In this document: positions 47,611-60,032 of the stretch, one piece after another
Position numbering within the stretch: the first letter of the stretch is position 1
How the letters are laid out: each line of letters opens with the position of its first letter
Assembly: GCA_030770545.1 (NCBI GenBank)
Contig: CM061109.1
Location: forward strand, 1,984,001-2,048,000
Direction of reading: 5' to 3'
Source: Macropodus opercularis
Taxonomy: Eukaryota; Chordata; Actinopteri; Anabantiformes; Osphronemidae
DNA: 64,000 nucleotides
Made by a program: the position numbers and the translations under genes
Notes under the pieces: model-generated
What the model was told of the DNA's origin: nothing
What the model saw: the letters and a program-made list of their open reading frames with translations, nothing else
Database searches by the model: none

Positions 47611-49094
47611 CCAGCTCTCGCTTTTTCACACTTGTTCCTCTCCCTCTGTATGTACTGTAAGTTCATTGTCACCTTGTCAGGTCTTCAACCCAACTTGCCA
47701 GGTTTCCTGCCACTTTGTTGTGGACTCTTGACTCCGTCCACCGCTTTGTACCTGTTTGTAGATTTTTGCCCTCTAGGTTTCTGCTTTTCTGTTCTTTATA
47801 AGATTTCAGTTTGAATGAGTGAGATTCTTGTCATTAGTGTTCAGTGAGAGTTTTGTTTTGTAGTTTATTATTTATTTCTATAGTTTAAATGTATTATGAT
47901 ATTTGGATTCATCGCCTTATTTTAACTAGTGCTTGCTGTACTTTGTTTTGAGAGTCTGTGTAAACTGTAATTGTTACTCATGTCCGGTTGACGTCTTTCT
48001 GCCTATGTCATGGTTTGACACTCATCCTATGGGATTCCTTTGCTTGGTGACTATACCTGTGTCTACTGGTGTAGTAAATCTATCGAATGTTATGTTTAGC
48101 GTTTTCTGTGTTCCTCAGTTCAGTCAAATCCTGCCTTGCACACTTGAACCAGTTGTCAGGTTCTTTCAGGTCTGGACGCCATCAATCGGGTTTCCACACA
48201 CACACTAGTCTAGCCGTCGCAGCCCTGTCTCATTGTCTCTTTCTTCTACCTCCCTCTCCTTTTTTGTCGTTACACTGACTTCATTTAGTGTCACTGTTCC
48301 CTCTCCTTCACTCCAATTTTCTTCTGTTCGTTACTCCCCTCATTTCTTTCTCTTGTGTCTAATGCCTCTTTTACCTTTTATTCATCTTTACTCTGTCTCC
48401 TTTCTCACCACCTCCCAACGTTCTGTCTTTCTCTCTTCTTATCACCATTGAGGATGGATGGTGGAATGAATGGTTGCATCTGGGTCAGAAAGCGAAGGTA
48501 TCACACTTCTCTTTGAATTAATTAACTGTGTTGGTCTGACTGTTAGATTTTTTCATTGGTAAACTAACGATACAATAAAACCTTTTCATGTAACAGTCTA
48601 TGTGTAAAGTATAAAGTAAAATCTGCAAATATGCAAATAAAAATTTCAATTACCACTTAATAGAAAAATGAAATACATAAATGGTACAATATAGTGTAGT
48701 TAACAACATCTACAACTACAGGTTTAATAATGCTTACATCAAAAACTATATTAGACCTTTAATAGGGGAAGATAATACCATAGGTTCACATACGTTTTCT
48801 GACTTGCTGTTTGCTGTCTTTAGTTTGTCTTCTATTTTAAAATATTTTTTCATTACATACAATATATTATATCAGTTTACTAATTCATAAAGCTGCTAGT
48901 AACGTTAAAACTTGCAACAAAATAAAGTCCTGATTTCATGTTATGTTGAAAAGAAGGTTTATCGCAACCACATAATATGTCTGTGAAGATACTTGTAATC
49001 TGGGTGAGGTTGTCTGGAAGGTGAGTCATGGCATCTGAACTTCTCTCTTCTAGGCCAAAGCTTTGGTGGCTTCATCCGTCTGAGGAGAGTTGGC
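47611..49094. other. Anonymous T-rich noncoding DNA
   Basis: Several ORFs of 60-91 codons in a pyrimidine-rich strand, none with domains. Some bases just after 47,611 may still belong to the LINE 3' end. Confidence 0.45.
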
Positions 49095-50850
49095 TAAAGA
49101 CTACAAAGTTGCAGCCTTAAACATCGTCCCTCCCAGAACGGAATGCCCCTCAGTTTTTAACTACATTACACACAACACCAAACAAGGCTTTGGAGACTGG
49201 TAGTCTTCCCATGTCCTTTATATTCACATACACATACATTTAGGGCCTAAGGGGGTGGTCTCCTACTGGGGTCCGAGAGGAGGGGCCAGGTGTGACCTCG
49301 GTAGTCGCATCCGGCAAGGATGACCACCACCCTGTTCTTAATTGCAAGTAGACACTTAGGGACGGGGGACACCCTCTGGGAGACACGTCCGTCAGCCAGC
49401 GGTTGTGCTCCTGGACACCTCCCCCACTTTTAATGCATCTTAGCCCCACACTTACAAACCAAGCTGGCTGGCAGGGTAACGGGGTCCTGTCTTGCTGCCC
49501 CTGGCTCCTCCTCGGATGGGGGCGGGGGAGGTGGCTTTAGAGGTGCCGCGGGTCCTGCCCGGGGTCCCGCGGGTACTGGGTCGGAGACCAACCCACCTCA
49601 TGAATGGGACTTCGCGTATGGTGTGGGTGTGAGTGTGTATAGTATCACGTATGGATGGGTAGGTTCTGGGGGGAATGTATGTGGCAGTATGTGGGTATGT
49701 ATGTTAGTGGTGTGGCTGATGTTTGGGTGGCCCGATCCTGGCGCAGGCAAGGGGATCTTGCTGCCTGGGCGGCCTCCTCTGCTGATTCCCACTAATGCCT
49801 ACCTAGTGCTGCAAGCCCACCATGACGCTGGGGGTGGTGTCTGGCCGTGGGGGGGGGGGCTCTTCTCCGTCCTTGCGGGGGACGCAAACTGGGGGTGGGT
49901 TCCCCTCGGGACGCCGGGGGTCATCGCCTATGGGTTCCTTGCAGACTGTGGGTGCCCGGGTTCTGCTCTCTGGGGCTGACCCCCCCGGTGGAGGGGGGGT
50001 CTGCTTCTGTTCTTCCCGGGGTGGGCTGGCGCTGGCTCATCGGTGGCCGGACCTGGCTCCTGGTGCTGTCCCTGTGGCTGCTGCAGCCCTGTCTGGGGGG
50101 CGTGGGTGGGCGCCCCGGTTCAAGGCATCTGCCCTTCCGGGCCTGAGAGGTATGTGGCGCACTGGTTACTGGGCCCTTTCTTGCTGCTGGTTGGAGCATT
50201 GGGACGGTAGGGACACATTCATCACCTTCCTCCATCACCCTGGTTTCTGCTAGTGGCACTGTGCACCAATGCCTGTATCACCACAAGCGGTGAATGATGT
50301 TGTTTCACTGTTTCGGGGTAATGGAACAAACTATATGAGCAACAAAGTGCATATGTGTTATGTTATGATATACATTCCTCTTATGTATCTATTTACTTAT
50401 TTTAATTGGTTTTTGTGTTGTTGTTGGTTTTTTTTTTTTTCACAAATGAAGTTATCATGGTGTTGGTAATGCTGCACTTGTACTTATAGTCGTTGTGTGG
50501 TTATTGTTGTTATTGCTGTTGTGGTTACTGTAGATGTCGCTGCTTGTCATTATCATCATACCTACCAGGACTGTTAACAATCAATTTCATCACTATAACT
50601 TATTTACGTAATGTTAGCTATACCCTGTTGGTTGTACTATGTATCTTGTTGTCTGTGCTTCCTCTTCTCCCCCCCCCCCCCCCCCCCAGTAAAGAACAAA
50701 GATCTTCAAAGAGGGGTTCATAGTTCATGTATCCCTTTTGAAAAAGCAAAACTGCCCACCACAATACAGCATCCAGCACATACATGATGGATGCTAAACT
50801 GCTGGACAGGACAAAAAAAATAAATAAATAAAAATAAAGACTACAAAGTT
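49095..50850 (+). mobile_element. GC-rich 1.7-kb retroposed cassette of unknown family
   Basis: TAAAGACTACAAAGTT stands at 49,095-49,110 and again at 50,835-50,850 (16/16). The 1,724 bp between end in an A-rich tail (aaaaaaaataaataaataaa, about 50,813-50,834) directly before the right repeat. This is the structure left by LINE-type target-primed insertion in plus orientation. The interior is unlike its surroundings: very GC-rich from 49,240 to 50,150, with an 11-G run (49,849-49,859), a GT/TG-rich stretch at 49,620-49,710, and a C19 run (50,669-50,687) just before 'agtaaagaac'. ORFs of 99-143 codons overlap in several frames and both strands and match no reverse transcriptase or endonuclease. 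It could be the UTR-rich 3' part of a 5'-truncated LINE, a non-autonomous partner, or a retroposed noncoding transcript. Confidence 0.72.
50669..50687 (+). repeat. C19 homopolymer
   Basis: Nineteen consecutive C within the retroposed cassette. Confidence 0.95.
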
Positions 50851-52775
50851 ATCCTGCTGCTCCTCCTGTAAAGTAAATGGTTGTTAGGTGGACAAAGGGC
50901 TGAGAGTAGTGAGTCGGTGTAAAACTGCTGGGACTCCTCCGTCCACCCAGTGTTGTTCACCCCACCTTCCTGGGGGACAATCTTTTTGGGCCATATGAAA
51001 GGACAGCATGATAAATGGGATACAAGCTGACGGAGGGAGATTTGTTTGCACACGCAAAGCTTCTCTGACTCCCCTCAACCCACTTGTCTTGTGTTTTCCT
51101 GTTTTCCTTCATCGAGTGATCTCTATCTTTCAAATGGAGATGCACGACTGATGCTGGACTCCGTTGTTCCTTCTGTGCTGAGCCATCTTACGTTGTTGAG
51201 TCACCGCATACAACACGTGCAACTATATGCTCCTCTTATAGTTTGGTGTCCAGTCCTTTGGGTGGGCCAGGTTCTGTAATAGGTATGTGGTGTTGTCCAG
51301 AAATCCTTTTGAGTTTTACGGGAACATCGACCGCGTAAGGAATAACGAGGTCATTCCGCTGGCCCTGTGTCTCCAGTTGTTACTTTCCTCTTTCTGGCCT
51401 GTGACACAGAATTGATGAAGGCCCCTGGGGTGGCCACAGGTCTGGAGAGCCATCTTTAGAAGCCTGTCTTCCATTATCTTAGTTTCTGTGGAAATGGGAA
51501 TGTTCTCTGCTCGGTGGTTCAAGGTCCAGATGAGTCCTTGGTTGTGTTGTAGCGGATGACAACACAACCACAGTAAATACTGGTCAGTGTGGGTGGGTTT
51601 CATCTAGATTCTTATTGCTAATCTGTCAGCCTTCCCTTTGAGGCCTGCACAGTCTAGGAAGGACAATCTGTTGTCTTTGGTATCTACGCTGGTAAAGTTT
51701 ATGCCAACTACACATGAGGTGTGTGAAAGCCTGTACCTCCTGGTTCTTGGTCATCACCCAGGTCATCCACACATCAGCTATCTATCCACTCCTTCCATAT
51801 ATAAGTTGATAACAAGGGGGACACAGTTTTCTTTACTGTAGAGGTCACCTCTGTAGTTGGAATATGTTAGGCACAGGTCCAGGAGTGAACTGATCTGGAC
51901 TGGACTGAGGCTGCTTCTGGTGGTTGGGGTGTTGTCTTCTTCTGAAAGCTGATGAAGAAAAGGGCTCCTTCCTTGTTTATGTTGGGAAGTCCATGAATGC
52001 AGAGGGGCCTCCCCAGGATACAAATAGTAGCACGTTAAGTAAGTAAGTAGCCAAATGAAGTACATTCAGCAAATCTTTGGCCACCGCTCACCGTCACGCT
52101 GTTATTTAAATTACGATGGAGCATAATATAAACCTTTATTTCTTCCTCATAAGTAGATTAAGATAAGATTGAACAATTGAAAACAAGTGTTAGGTGCGGG
52201 CCCTGTGGAAAAGGAATTAAACAACATTTGGTGAAGTGTAAAGAACATAAAGGAGCTTTAGGTCATTAGCGTACCAGACAGATTAGCATAAAACGATGAA
52301 GCACTCTGCTTCCAGCTAGTAAAGTGTACTATGCAGATGTGTTTGCGTGACCAAAATTGCTTAAATTGGCTGCAAATAACACCCTGGCTGTCTGATAATA
52401 TTTTTAATCACTCATAATCTGGCCTCTGTATTGGAGGCAGAGACAGACAGATAAGCAACAGGAGGTATTTTCTGTGTACTCACTACCAAGGGAGTAGCCC
52501 AGAGATGTGACCAGCCACCGCAGGGGCCACTCACGTTGTTGGATCTGTTGATCTGAATGTTTATTTGGAGATAGTGCTTCCCGATCTTTTGCCAGTGTGG
52601 TGCCTTGCTAAATTCATTTGTCTGGTCAGTGCCTCTCTTATTATGGCTTACACAGAGACCATGTTTCAGTTTTACCTTGTTCACGTGGCGAAGCTGAAAA
52701 CTCTTACTCCTTCTCCACATCCAACACTATTCATGCACTTACATTTTATTGTTCTTAACAATTTAGCATTAAAAT

Positions 52776-52779
<4 letters not shown>
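50851..52779. other. Anonymous noncoding DNA
   Basis: Short overlapping ORFs only, no domains. No RNA gene recognised. Confidence 0.45.

Positions 52780-52813
<34 letters not shown>
52780..52813 (+). repeat. (TA)n microsatellite
   Basis: About 34 bp of TA. Confidence 0.95.
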
Positions 52814-52816
<3 letters not shown>

Positions 52817-53229
52817 CACAATAAAAGCCATAAGGAATTGTGTTTTGGACACACAATTATTATTTAGACGACTGAAGCTGCAAATTTATGAACTTTTACT
52901 CGATGAGGGTTCATATATTTTTCGGGTGTAGAGTTACCATGGTTACAGATATATTAAGTTAGTCTTCTTAATGTAACTCTTTTTTGAAAAAATAGAAGAA
53001 ACTGTGTGTGTGTATGATTGACTGTCCTCCATAATAATCCAGTTATTATTGTAAACCATTGTTGTGTTTGCTCGCCTTTTACCTACAGAGCAAAGAAACT
53101 TTAAAAATTTAAAAACACACAACAAGATATATGATAACTGCACAGTATTTAATATTAATATGGACAGAGTTTGTCTCATCTCTTTTGGTACTGCTGTCAC
53201 ATTCCACCACAAAAGGGTGGAACGAGTTC

Positions 53230-53760
53230 TAGAAGTGCTGTAAGGACCCAAGGAGCGCAACAGAGTGGCGGGCCAAATAAATTACTTTTAATTACACACA
53301 CCAATAAACACCAACATAATACAGAAAACAGCAGAATAAATAGAATAAAGGTCTTCTCCAAACTAAAGTATAAGAACAAAGAGGACAAAAAAAAACCCAA
53401 AACATCTACATCTCAAAAATGGTGCTACAGAGAAAGTGTGGCTTTCCTAGACACGGTCACCGACATGGCTTCCTTAAGATTTCTGATGGTTTCAGGAACA
53501 AAAACACCAGGATTCACCAACACACTGATGTTGGACCAGAAGGCCTGGCTCTCAGTCTCTGCTCTAATTTCTGATTCCCATTATTTGAATGAGCCAATAC
53601 GTTTAGCAATATAGTGTATACACTGAGGCAGAGGGGAAGACACAGGTCAGTTGGGTTAAGTAATGGGGGACAGGGGGAGTGGCTGGATGTAGGGGGCGTG
53701 GTTAGAGGCAAGGGGGCGTCACTGGAGAGAGAGATGAGGCAAAGCCAGGGGTCATGACAT
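53230..53760. repeat. Probable dispersed repeat, unclassified
   Basis: The opening 'gtgctgtaaggacccaagga' resembles the starts at 17,638 and 44,841. The closing stretch, 'gggggacagggggagtgg' to 'caggggtcatgaca', is of a type common at repeat ends in fish genomes. The 147-codon ORF within it matches no family I know. The boundaries are guesses. Confidence 0.35.
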
Positions 53761-56499
53761 TTATTTAGGTTCTCGACTTCTGACCTGACTCATGGAACAT
53801 ACATGGTCTAGATACATGACAGTCTATTAAAAGTACCATTACAGTCTTATTTTTCTACACTGGTACACAATGTGTTTCATTGCTAGTTTAAAATGTGACC
53901 GGTGTTAAAGTTGCAGACACATGTTGACGGCGAAACACACTGTTGGATGGTGGGTGTGTCAAATAAGCCTTTATAAACAACTGAGTAAAATGCTGCACAA
54001 TTTAAATATGGGATATGAATGACAGTGACGCCAAGGTCTGAAGCATCGTGATTTACACACGCTTTATTCACACTACACAGTCTGACACATCAGTTTGATC
54101 GTTTTCATGGCGTTGACAGTCTCACAGAAGAGAAATGCTGAAAAGCGACAATATTCTAGTTTGTACAGTAAATTAGCTTATGTGAAGTGTCTCAGTTTGT
54201 AGTGGCCGCTGAGAAGATCATTAGCATACTGGCTCTTGAGTTTGATGGAAGTGAAAACGGGTGACACACTAATTATTAACAACTAACTGCAGAAGAGAGA
54301 AAAGTAATGTTTACAGTGTCGCGGTTTTCAGCATAAATTAGTCCAAATGAAATATGATGCTTCATTCACCAAATAACAAACTGACAAAGAATCTGTGTGA
54401 GCTGTCATGATCTGTCATAATCTCTGTGCTTTACTGAACAAAACCAAACTGAGATGATGGAAAAGGGTCACAGGCTTTACTTGGACTCCGATACCACTAG
54501 ACCAGCAACTGAACTCAGGTGTCATCAACCTGAAATCCAATCCCTGAAGAGAGAGCCACCTCGAGCTTGGCTGTATATCGTTCTCCTTTTGTTGCAGAAT
54601 GTGTTTTCCCCTCGTGATACGCGACAGCCTCCAGCCTTTACTGCCCTCCATCACACTTCTGTACCTTATTAGCACAGGTGTGTAATACATCAACCCACTC
54701 GTCAGAATGCGTCGTTGTTCTTATTCTTATTTTCACACTCGGCTTCATTCTTCTTCGTTGCCCTGTGCTTGCCAAACTCAGAACGCTTCCAGAGGTGGCC
54801 AGGTTCACCGCTGCTCCAGAGTGAATATGCAGGTGTTTGGGCACTAGGCATTGGGAATATTGCTTTGTGCTTTAACAGCAAGAGAGTAGCTGATCAGAGC
54901 AGCTGTTTGAGCAGTGGATGGATTTGTCCATAGCTGTGTCCCTTTGTCTGACGTCTCGGCACATGAGAAATGGTTACTGCTCTCTTCACGCCTTCTTCTG
55001 CCTTATCTCCATTCCTGTCTCTTTTGCTTTTCTCTTCCGTTTTCCACATGTCTCTGTTTTCCTCTCTTGGCAATTTTTGTGTTTCCTGTCCTTTGGGAAT
55101 TAATTTTGTTCCAAATTTCCCCCATAGTTTTGCATTCTGCAGAGGCAACTCTCCTCGTCCTTCTTTGCCACTTGTTCTGGCTCTCGCCTCTATTTATTTC
55201 TATAATGAAAAGCCTGTAATCATATTCAACACAACCACATACAGTATGAGGCTTTGAGATTATATGTCTGAGGCACTAAGAACAACAGAATCATCTTATT
55301 AATAGTAGTGGTGGAAGATACTCATCATTGTTGCAGTAATGCTTATAATCTCCCTCCGTCTGTCAGACTTGACAGTTATGAGCGTGGGCTGATGTCGGAG
55401 GTAAATGAGACACAGCAGACGCAATAAGTGCAGATATACAGTAAACATACGTATAATAGAGAGAATTTATAGTAACGTGTAATAAAAACTTACCGTATAG
55501 ATGTCAACTGAAGATATTATTACAAAGAAAATGGAAACGTCTGTATGAGCTTTGAGAACCAATGTAGAAACGTGTGTTTGTGCGTTACCTACTTTGGGTT
55601 TGGACTTTGCTAGATGTCACTACAAAGTGCAGCTGAGGTTGATGAGCATTATGTGCTGTGTGTATAGATTTGTGTGTGTGTGTGTCATCTTCTAGCAAGT
55701 CTCTTCGATCTCCTAACCACAACGTTCAATCAGTCAAGGTTCAAGTCCTCTGCTGTCCCACCGTCAGCATCCCTGCACCACGCTTTGATGGAAGAGCTGA
55801 AAGGTTTCTTCCCTCCCCAACCCTTTAGCTTCTACCCACACACAACAGTCACTCACTCCTGGGGCCAATTAGTTAAGTTGAAATGTCTTCATTTTTCATT
55901 TGAGTGTTCAATGATCAGAATAACTGGGATTAATAAGCCTATTTCATTTGGCAGAGATGGGAGTTTTAGTACTTTTTTGAGCACCCTCACAGTTGGTTAC
56001 TGCAGAGGAAACCACAAAACAAGGGTCTCATTAAATGCGTTATTTACACTTGAAACACGTTGCCTATTAATCTTCCACTGCCTGGTATAATAAAGATGCT
56101 TTGGTGGGTGCATCAGGTGAAGGTTCTACAGTATTCACCACGGCATTACAGGCTGCATCCTCACGTTACATCGTCACAACGGATGAGCTTTTACTGATTG
56201 AGCAGTTTCTGACTGCTGGCGCTTATTAAACAACTACATGCACATGAGAAGTGCCCACTCATTATTATGAACGTTGCTCAGTGGAATCACCGGAAAACTC
56301 ATCATTCGACCACACTGCATGATTCATAATCACTTTTTGTGCACACAGAAAATGCAGATTGGTGGCTTCCTCCAGTCACTGACATTTCGAAAGATTAAAT
56401 AAATAATCCCATGACTTGTCTCGACTTTCTAAGGTATATTGGGTGAAAGTAGCTAGTAAAACAGCTAGTAAAAAGGTTTTTACGGCCAAATAATGTCCA
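53761..56499. other. Anonymous noncoding DNA
   Basis: ORFs up to 138 codons (55,674-56,090) lack recognisable motifs. A GT run lies near 55,670. No gene called. Confidence 0.45.
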
Positions 56500-56600
56500 C
56501 TTGATTAATGAGCCCCCGGCACCAGTGTTAATCAGACCCTGAGGGCTTGCTAATCATGCTAACATCCATGTTAGTAACATGAATATTTCTAGCAGATCTT
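56500..56600. promoter_or_regulatory. Weak candidate regulatory block
   Basis: 'ccacttgattaatgagccc', 'cagtgttaatcagacc' and 'gcttgctaatcatgctaac' give several TAAT/ATTA cores in 100 bp of non-repetitive sequence. Conservation unknown. Confidence 0.2.
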
Positions 56601-57344
56601 ACTACATTATGAACCTCAGGTTAACATTTGATCATGCAAACGCTTTTATTATGTTCATTTAATAGAACACACAACTGGGAGTGACTTAGTTGTATTTTCT
56701 AGCTACCGTAGATCGGTGTGATATCAGTAGTAATCATCAGTAGTAAAGGTGTTGCTAAGGGACACTGTGGTTACAGGGGTTTTGCACAGAGGTTGTCGTG
56801 CTCCAGCCTCTCACTAGAATCAGTCCAATAAACTGATCTCTCTGCCTCCCTCACAGGCCAAAGCTGCTCGGTTCCACCCACTGGGGCTCTACACAATCTG
56901 AAACCGGGGGATTTAAGCACCACAGGCGGAAGGATGCGAGTCAGAGAAGGTACCCAGGGCCACACGTGTTGACTACCAGCACAGCGGTGAAGGTTGAAGG
57001 AAGACCTACAGGATGCGCATACAGGCAAGTCTCTGCAAGAAGGTCCAGTACCGCACATGGATATAGGACCATTCTGATTACACACTAATATTAAAGCACC
57101 TTCACACTTTCACAGAGGCGTATCAGAAAAACACGTGGCTAAGAGGTTTGGTTGTTGAGGCAGATTAATTCATTAATTAATTAATTTATATCGCTCACAT
57201 GTTTGCATCTAAAACATTATAGGTGTACAGTTTAAAATGTGTACAACTAGACTTATATATGTTTGGGCAAATTCACAGAATATGTCATTCAGGGCTAATC
57301 CCAACAGTTAATCTGAATAAATGTTGTAAAGCGGTGCGATGTGA
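56601..57344. other. Anonymous noncoding DNA
   Basis: The only ORF of note (104 codons, minus strand 56,771-57,085) has Cys residues but no spaced finger pattern. AATT-rich run near 57,170. Confidence 0.45.
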
Positions 57345-57445
57345 GAGTGAGTGGCATGTTTGTCTGTGTCTGTGACCTTGTGATGGACCGGTGACCTTTC
57401 CTCTCGCCCGTCTACCGTCTTATGCCGCAGGGGTGAGCTTTTTGA
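57345..57445 (+). mobile_element. SINE tail, truncated copy
   Basis: 'gaccttgtgatggaccggtg', 'acctttcctctcgcccgtc' and 'gccgcaggggtgagc' align with the shared SINE 3' body. Diverged. Confidence 0.5.
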
Positions 57446-58790
57446 AATCGTCTCTCTCAGGCATCACTATTCATCATCTAAGAAAAGGATCCTGAAGTCC
57501 CATCAGTCCAGGCTTTGTTCTTTCTGGTTCTTATGAGGCCGTCTACAGCATTTCCGAGTCTTCCTGATCTGCTCTGCCCAGCTGACTCGACTGACTCGAC
57601 TGCCTTGACGGATTAAGTGACTACATGTTTTGCTCGTAATACTGTGCTGCTTCGAGGCTCTGGACTGATTCTACCCGTCTCTCCTTTACTTTTACGTCAG
57701 CACCTACCTGATCACTGGACTCCATGGAGGACTCCCTCAGTTATTATAAGGTTTTATGATGAACATTTAAAAACCTGATCCTTCCTGTCTGCTCCTTTTT
57801 GAACCCAGCAAGCTTATTGTATAACACATTATCACACATGCTCCCACATTCTCTTGTATCTTCTATTTTACTTCTACTTCACTGAATAAAACAAACTAAT
57901 AATGGATGAATATCTAGGTCCATGAATATTACATATAAAATATTATATTTTATATAATATATTACTTGGAGTTAGTGAAGTTACCTCTCATAAGTTAAGC
58001 TCTGGATATGACGAGATATCGTGCTGGGAAGATGTTTGTCTTTTCTTCTCTGGGAGCTAGTTTCATTCTGCCTTTTATCTTCCACCTTCCCACAAACCTG
58101 TGGATGCACAAGAATGGCTTCTCACACGCGCACACACACACTCTCAACACCTATCCTCTCCCATTGTTGCTCCTGAATGCACGCATGAGAAAGGCACTAT
58201 ACAAACACAATCCATTTCCATCTCAGTGTAATATGAGCAGACATGTTCACACTGCCTCTCACTTGGATGTCACTGCACTGCCTGGCCTCCTTTGCTATAT
58301 TAAAAATCCACTCCTGTCGTTGTCAGAGCTACAAGCAGATGGTGGTGAATCTGCTTGGCTCTCACTGTGGTCATGTGAAAGCTCAGAACTTCGTACTCTT
58401 CTCTCCCTGCACAAAATACACATCTCTTCACAGAATGACACATCGTTTTAAGGGTGCAATACTTTTTTGCTTTACACCCTATTCCCTCACTACCTCTGCA
58501 GTGTTATTTCAGCGAGAATTCTCGCTCGCACTTTAAAAATAACCGTGTTTTCAGTGTGTGGATGACTTGCCCATGTGTTGCTCTGGTCTTATAAGTCTAC
58601 ATCTCAGTCGATGGTTGATGGCTTGATGTGGTCACGTTTTGTAGATGTGTGAGTGATTAGTTATCCACTAGTGGTTTGACCTTCGTTCTATACACTATAC
58701 ACCCATAGAAACATTTGTTAAAAGAATGGGTTACTCTCTGCTAGTCGAGCAAACGTTCTGCGGCTTCAGACAGCGGCCGTCTGAGCCTTA
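57446..58790. other. Anonymous noncoding DNA
   Basis: The 147-codon ORF at 58,008-58,451 overlaps another frame and shows no domain. No gene called. Confidence 0.45.
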
Positions 58791-58804
58791 CGCCGCCAGG
58801 AGCA

Positions 58805-58945
58805 ATGCAAAAAGCGGCGTAAAGTTTGGCGCCACTGGTCTCTGGAGTGATGGGTCACGATTTTCTGTCTGGCAACCTGACGTGTGTCTCTGCTGGAAAA
58901 GCACAAATGGTGGAGGTGGTGGAGGGTTTGGTTACTATGAGTGAG
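58805..58945 (+). pseudogene. Possible Tc1/mariner transposase fragment
   Basis: The frame contains LWSDGSRFSVWQPDV, close to the 'VLWSDESRFSVWQSDGRVWVWR' type stretch that carries the first Asp of the Tc1 DDE triad. A Gly-rich GGGGGGFGYYE follows, where intact proteins have 'KFGGGGIMVWGCFS'. About 40 residues only, with no inverted terminal repeats seen nearby. The resemblance is short, so chance is not excluded. Confidence 0.45.
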
Positions 58946-59954
58946 TTTGTTTGTTACTGTTTCCTGTGTGGTCCCTGTCAGGTGTGTTTCCCCTCGTTAC
59001 CCAGTTAGTCCCTCTCTTCTGCAGTGATTTGCATTATTTATTTCTAGCTCGGCTGTGATTTATAAATGGAATTTAATTTGTTTAACCGTGACATCGCTCT
59101 GGTTTTTCCTTCCTGCACTTGGGTTCCCGTCTGGTTCTTGTGAGTTTGTAACACTTTTAGCCTCTACTTAACCCTAAAATGACAACACATAGATATAAAA
59201 TGCATGAACATACTTTTATTATATTTTTTATTGTGCTACTTATGAAATATGACCATGCTTAGTGTGAAAACATTTTTAATTAATGTGATTTTATTCTTTA
59301 TTAAAATAGTCTGCATAGGGAGGAGGGCAGGGAGGATATATAGGTCAGACATACACAGGACTTTTTTCACAGAAGTCCTAACAAGAAGTCATTAAACTAT
59401 TTCCTGTACATACATTATATCTAGATGGTCTGTTAATCTGATGAAATGTCAGCAAATGGACTTGCTTGGAGTTCGTGGAGACGTTTTCTTCAACAGAATG
59501 GACAAATAATTTCAATGAGAAGATGACTAAGAATCTTCAATGTAAGTGTCTAAAGGTTAATACCATCAGTAACGTGAAGTGTGAGACAGCAGCAGCTCTC
59601 TAGACAGGCTGAAATCAAAACGAGAGGGAGACAGGCAGGGAAGGCAGCGGAGGAAAAGCTCTTTCCATGGTCTCTGTTACCGTCACCAGAGCTGCTGCGT
59701 GAGCCAGGAGCGTAGGAGGCCGTGTCACTTTTGGCCAGAAGCGAGTGAGACTCTGGAGTTGAGCAGCTCTCCAGCTTTTTCGAATGTTGTACGGTGTCGC
59801 CTTCCTCCCTTCTTACGATCACGTTCAGACATGTTCAGACAGAGCGATCACGCTCATTGTTTTGCTCAAATTCCTAATTAAATAATACAATGTCACTTTA
59901 GCCTTAGCCACCACCTTCTTGTCTGGAAGTAGTTCACACATAGCACATCGATGT
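58946..59954. other. Anonymous noncoding DNA
   Basis: Nothing recognised. The minus-strand 90-codon ORF at 59,550-59,822 lacks motifs. Confidence 0.45.
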
Positions 59955-60032
59955 GTGGGTACTGGAGCCTGTCCCAGTGGACGAGAGGTGGGGTAGACCC
60001 TGGAGAGGATGCCAGTCTGTCAGAGGGCTAAT
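59955..60032 (-). mobile_element. SINE tail, truncated copy
   Basis: Plus-strand 'gtactggagcctgtcccag', 'gacgagaggtggggtagacc' and 'ctggagaggatgccagtctg' are the reverse complement of the shared SINE tail. Confidence 0.65.

Noticed and set aside
45180..47740. Shared 'tggactcttgactcc' at about 45,207 and 47,720 as a repeat pair
   Set aside because: Similarity extends only about 15-20 bases, and the flanks do not align.
49822..50259. Overlapping ORFs of 99-143 codons on both strands in the GC-rich cassette
   Set aside because: High GC removes stop codons in all frames. The peptides are Gly/Pro/Arg low complexity, overlap each other and match no domain.
53171..53614. 147-codon plus-strand ORF
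   Set aside because: Lies in a probable dispersed repeat, with a Lys/Asn-rich start from A-rich sequence and no recognisable domain.
55674..56090. 138-codon ORF
   Set aside because: Begins in a GT microsatellite (Cys-Val start) and shows no motif.
58008..58451. 147-codon ORF with a hydrophobic N-terminus resembling a signal peptide
   Set aside because: A second overlapping frame of 97 codons is equally open, with a His/Thr run from CA-rich DNA. No homologous motif or splice context.
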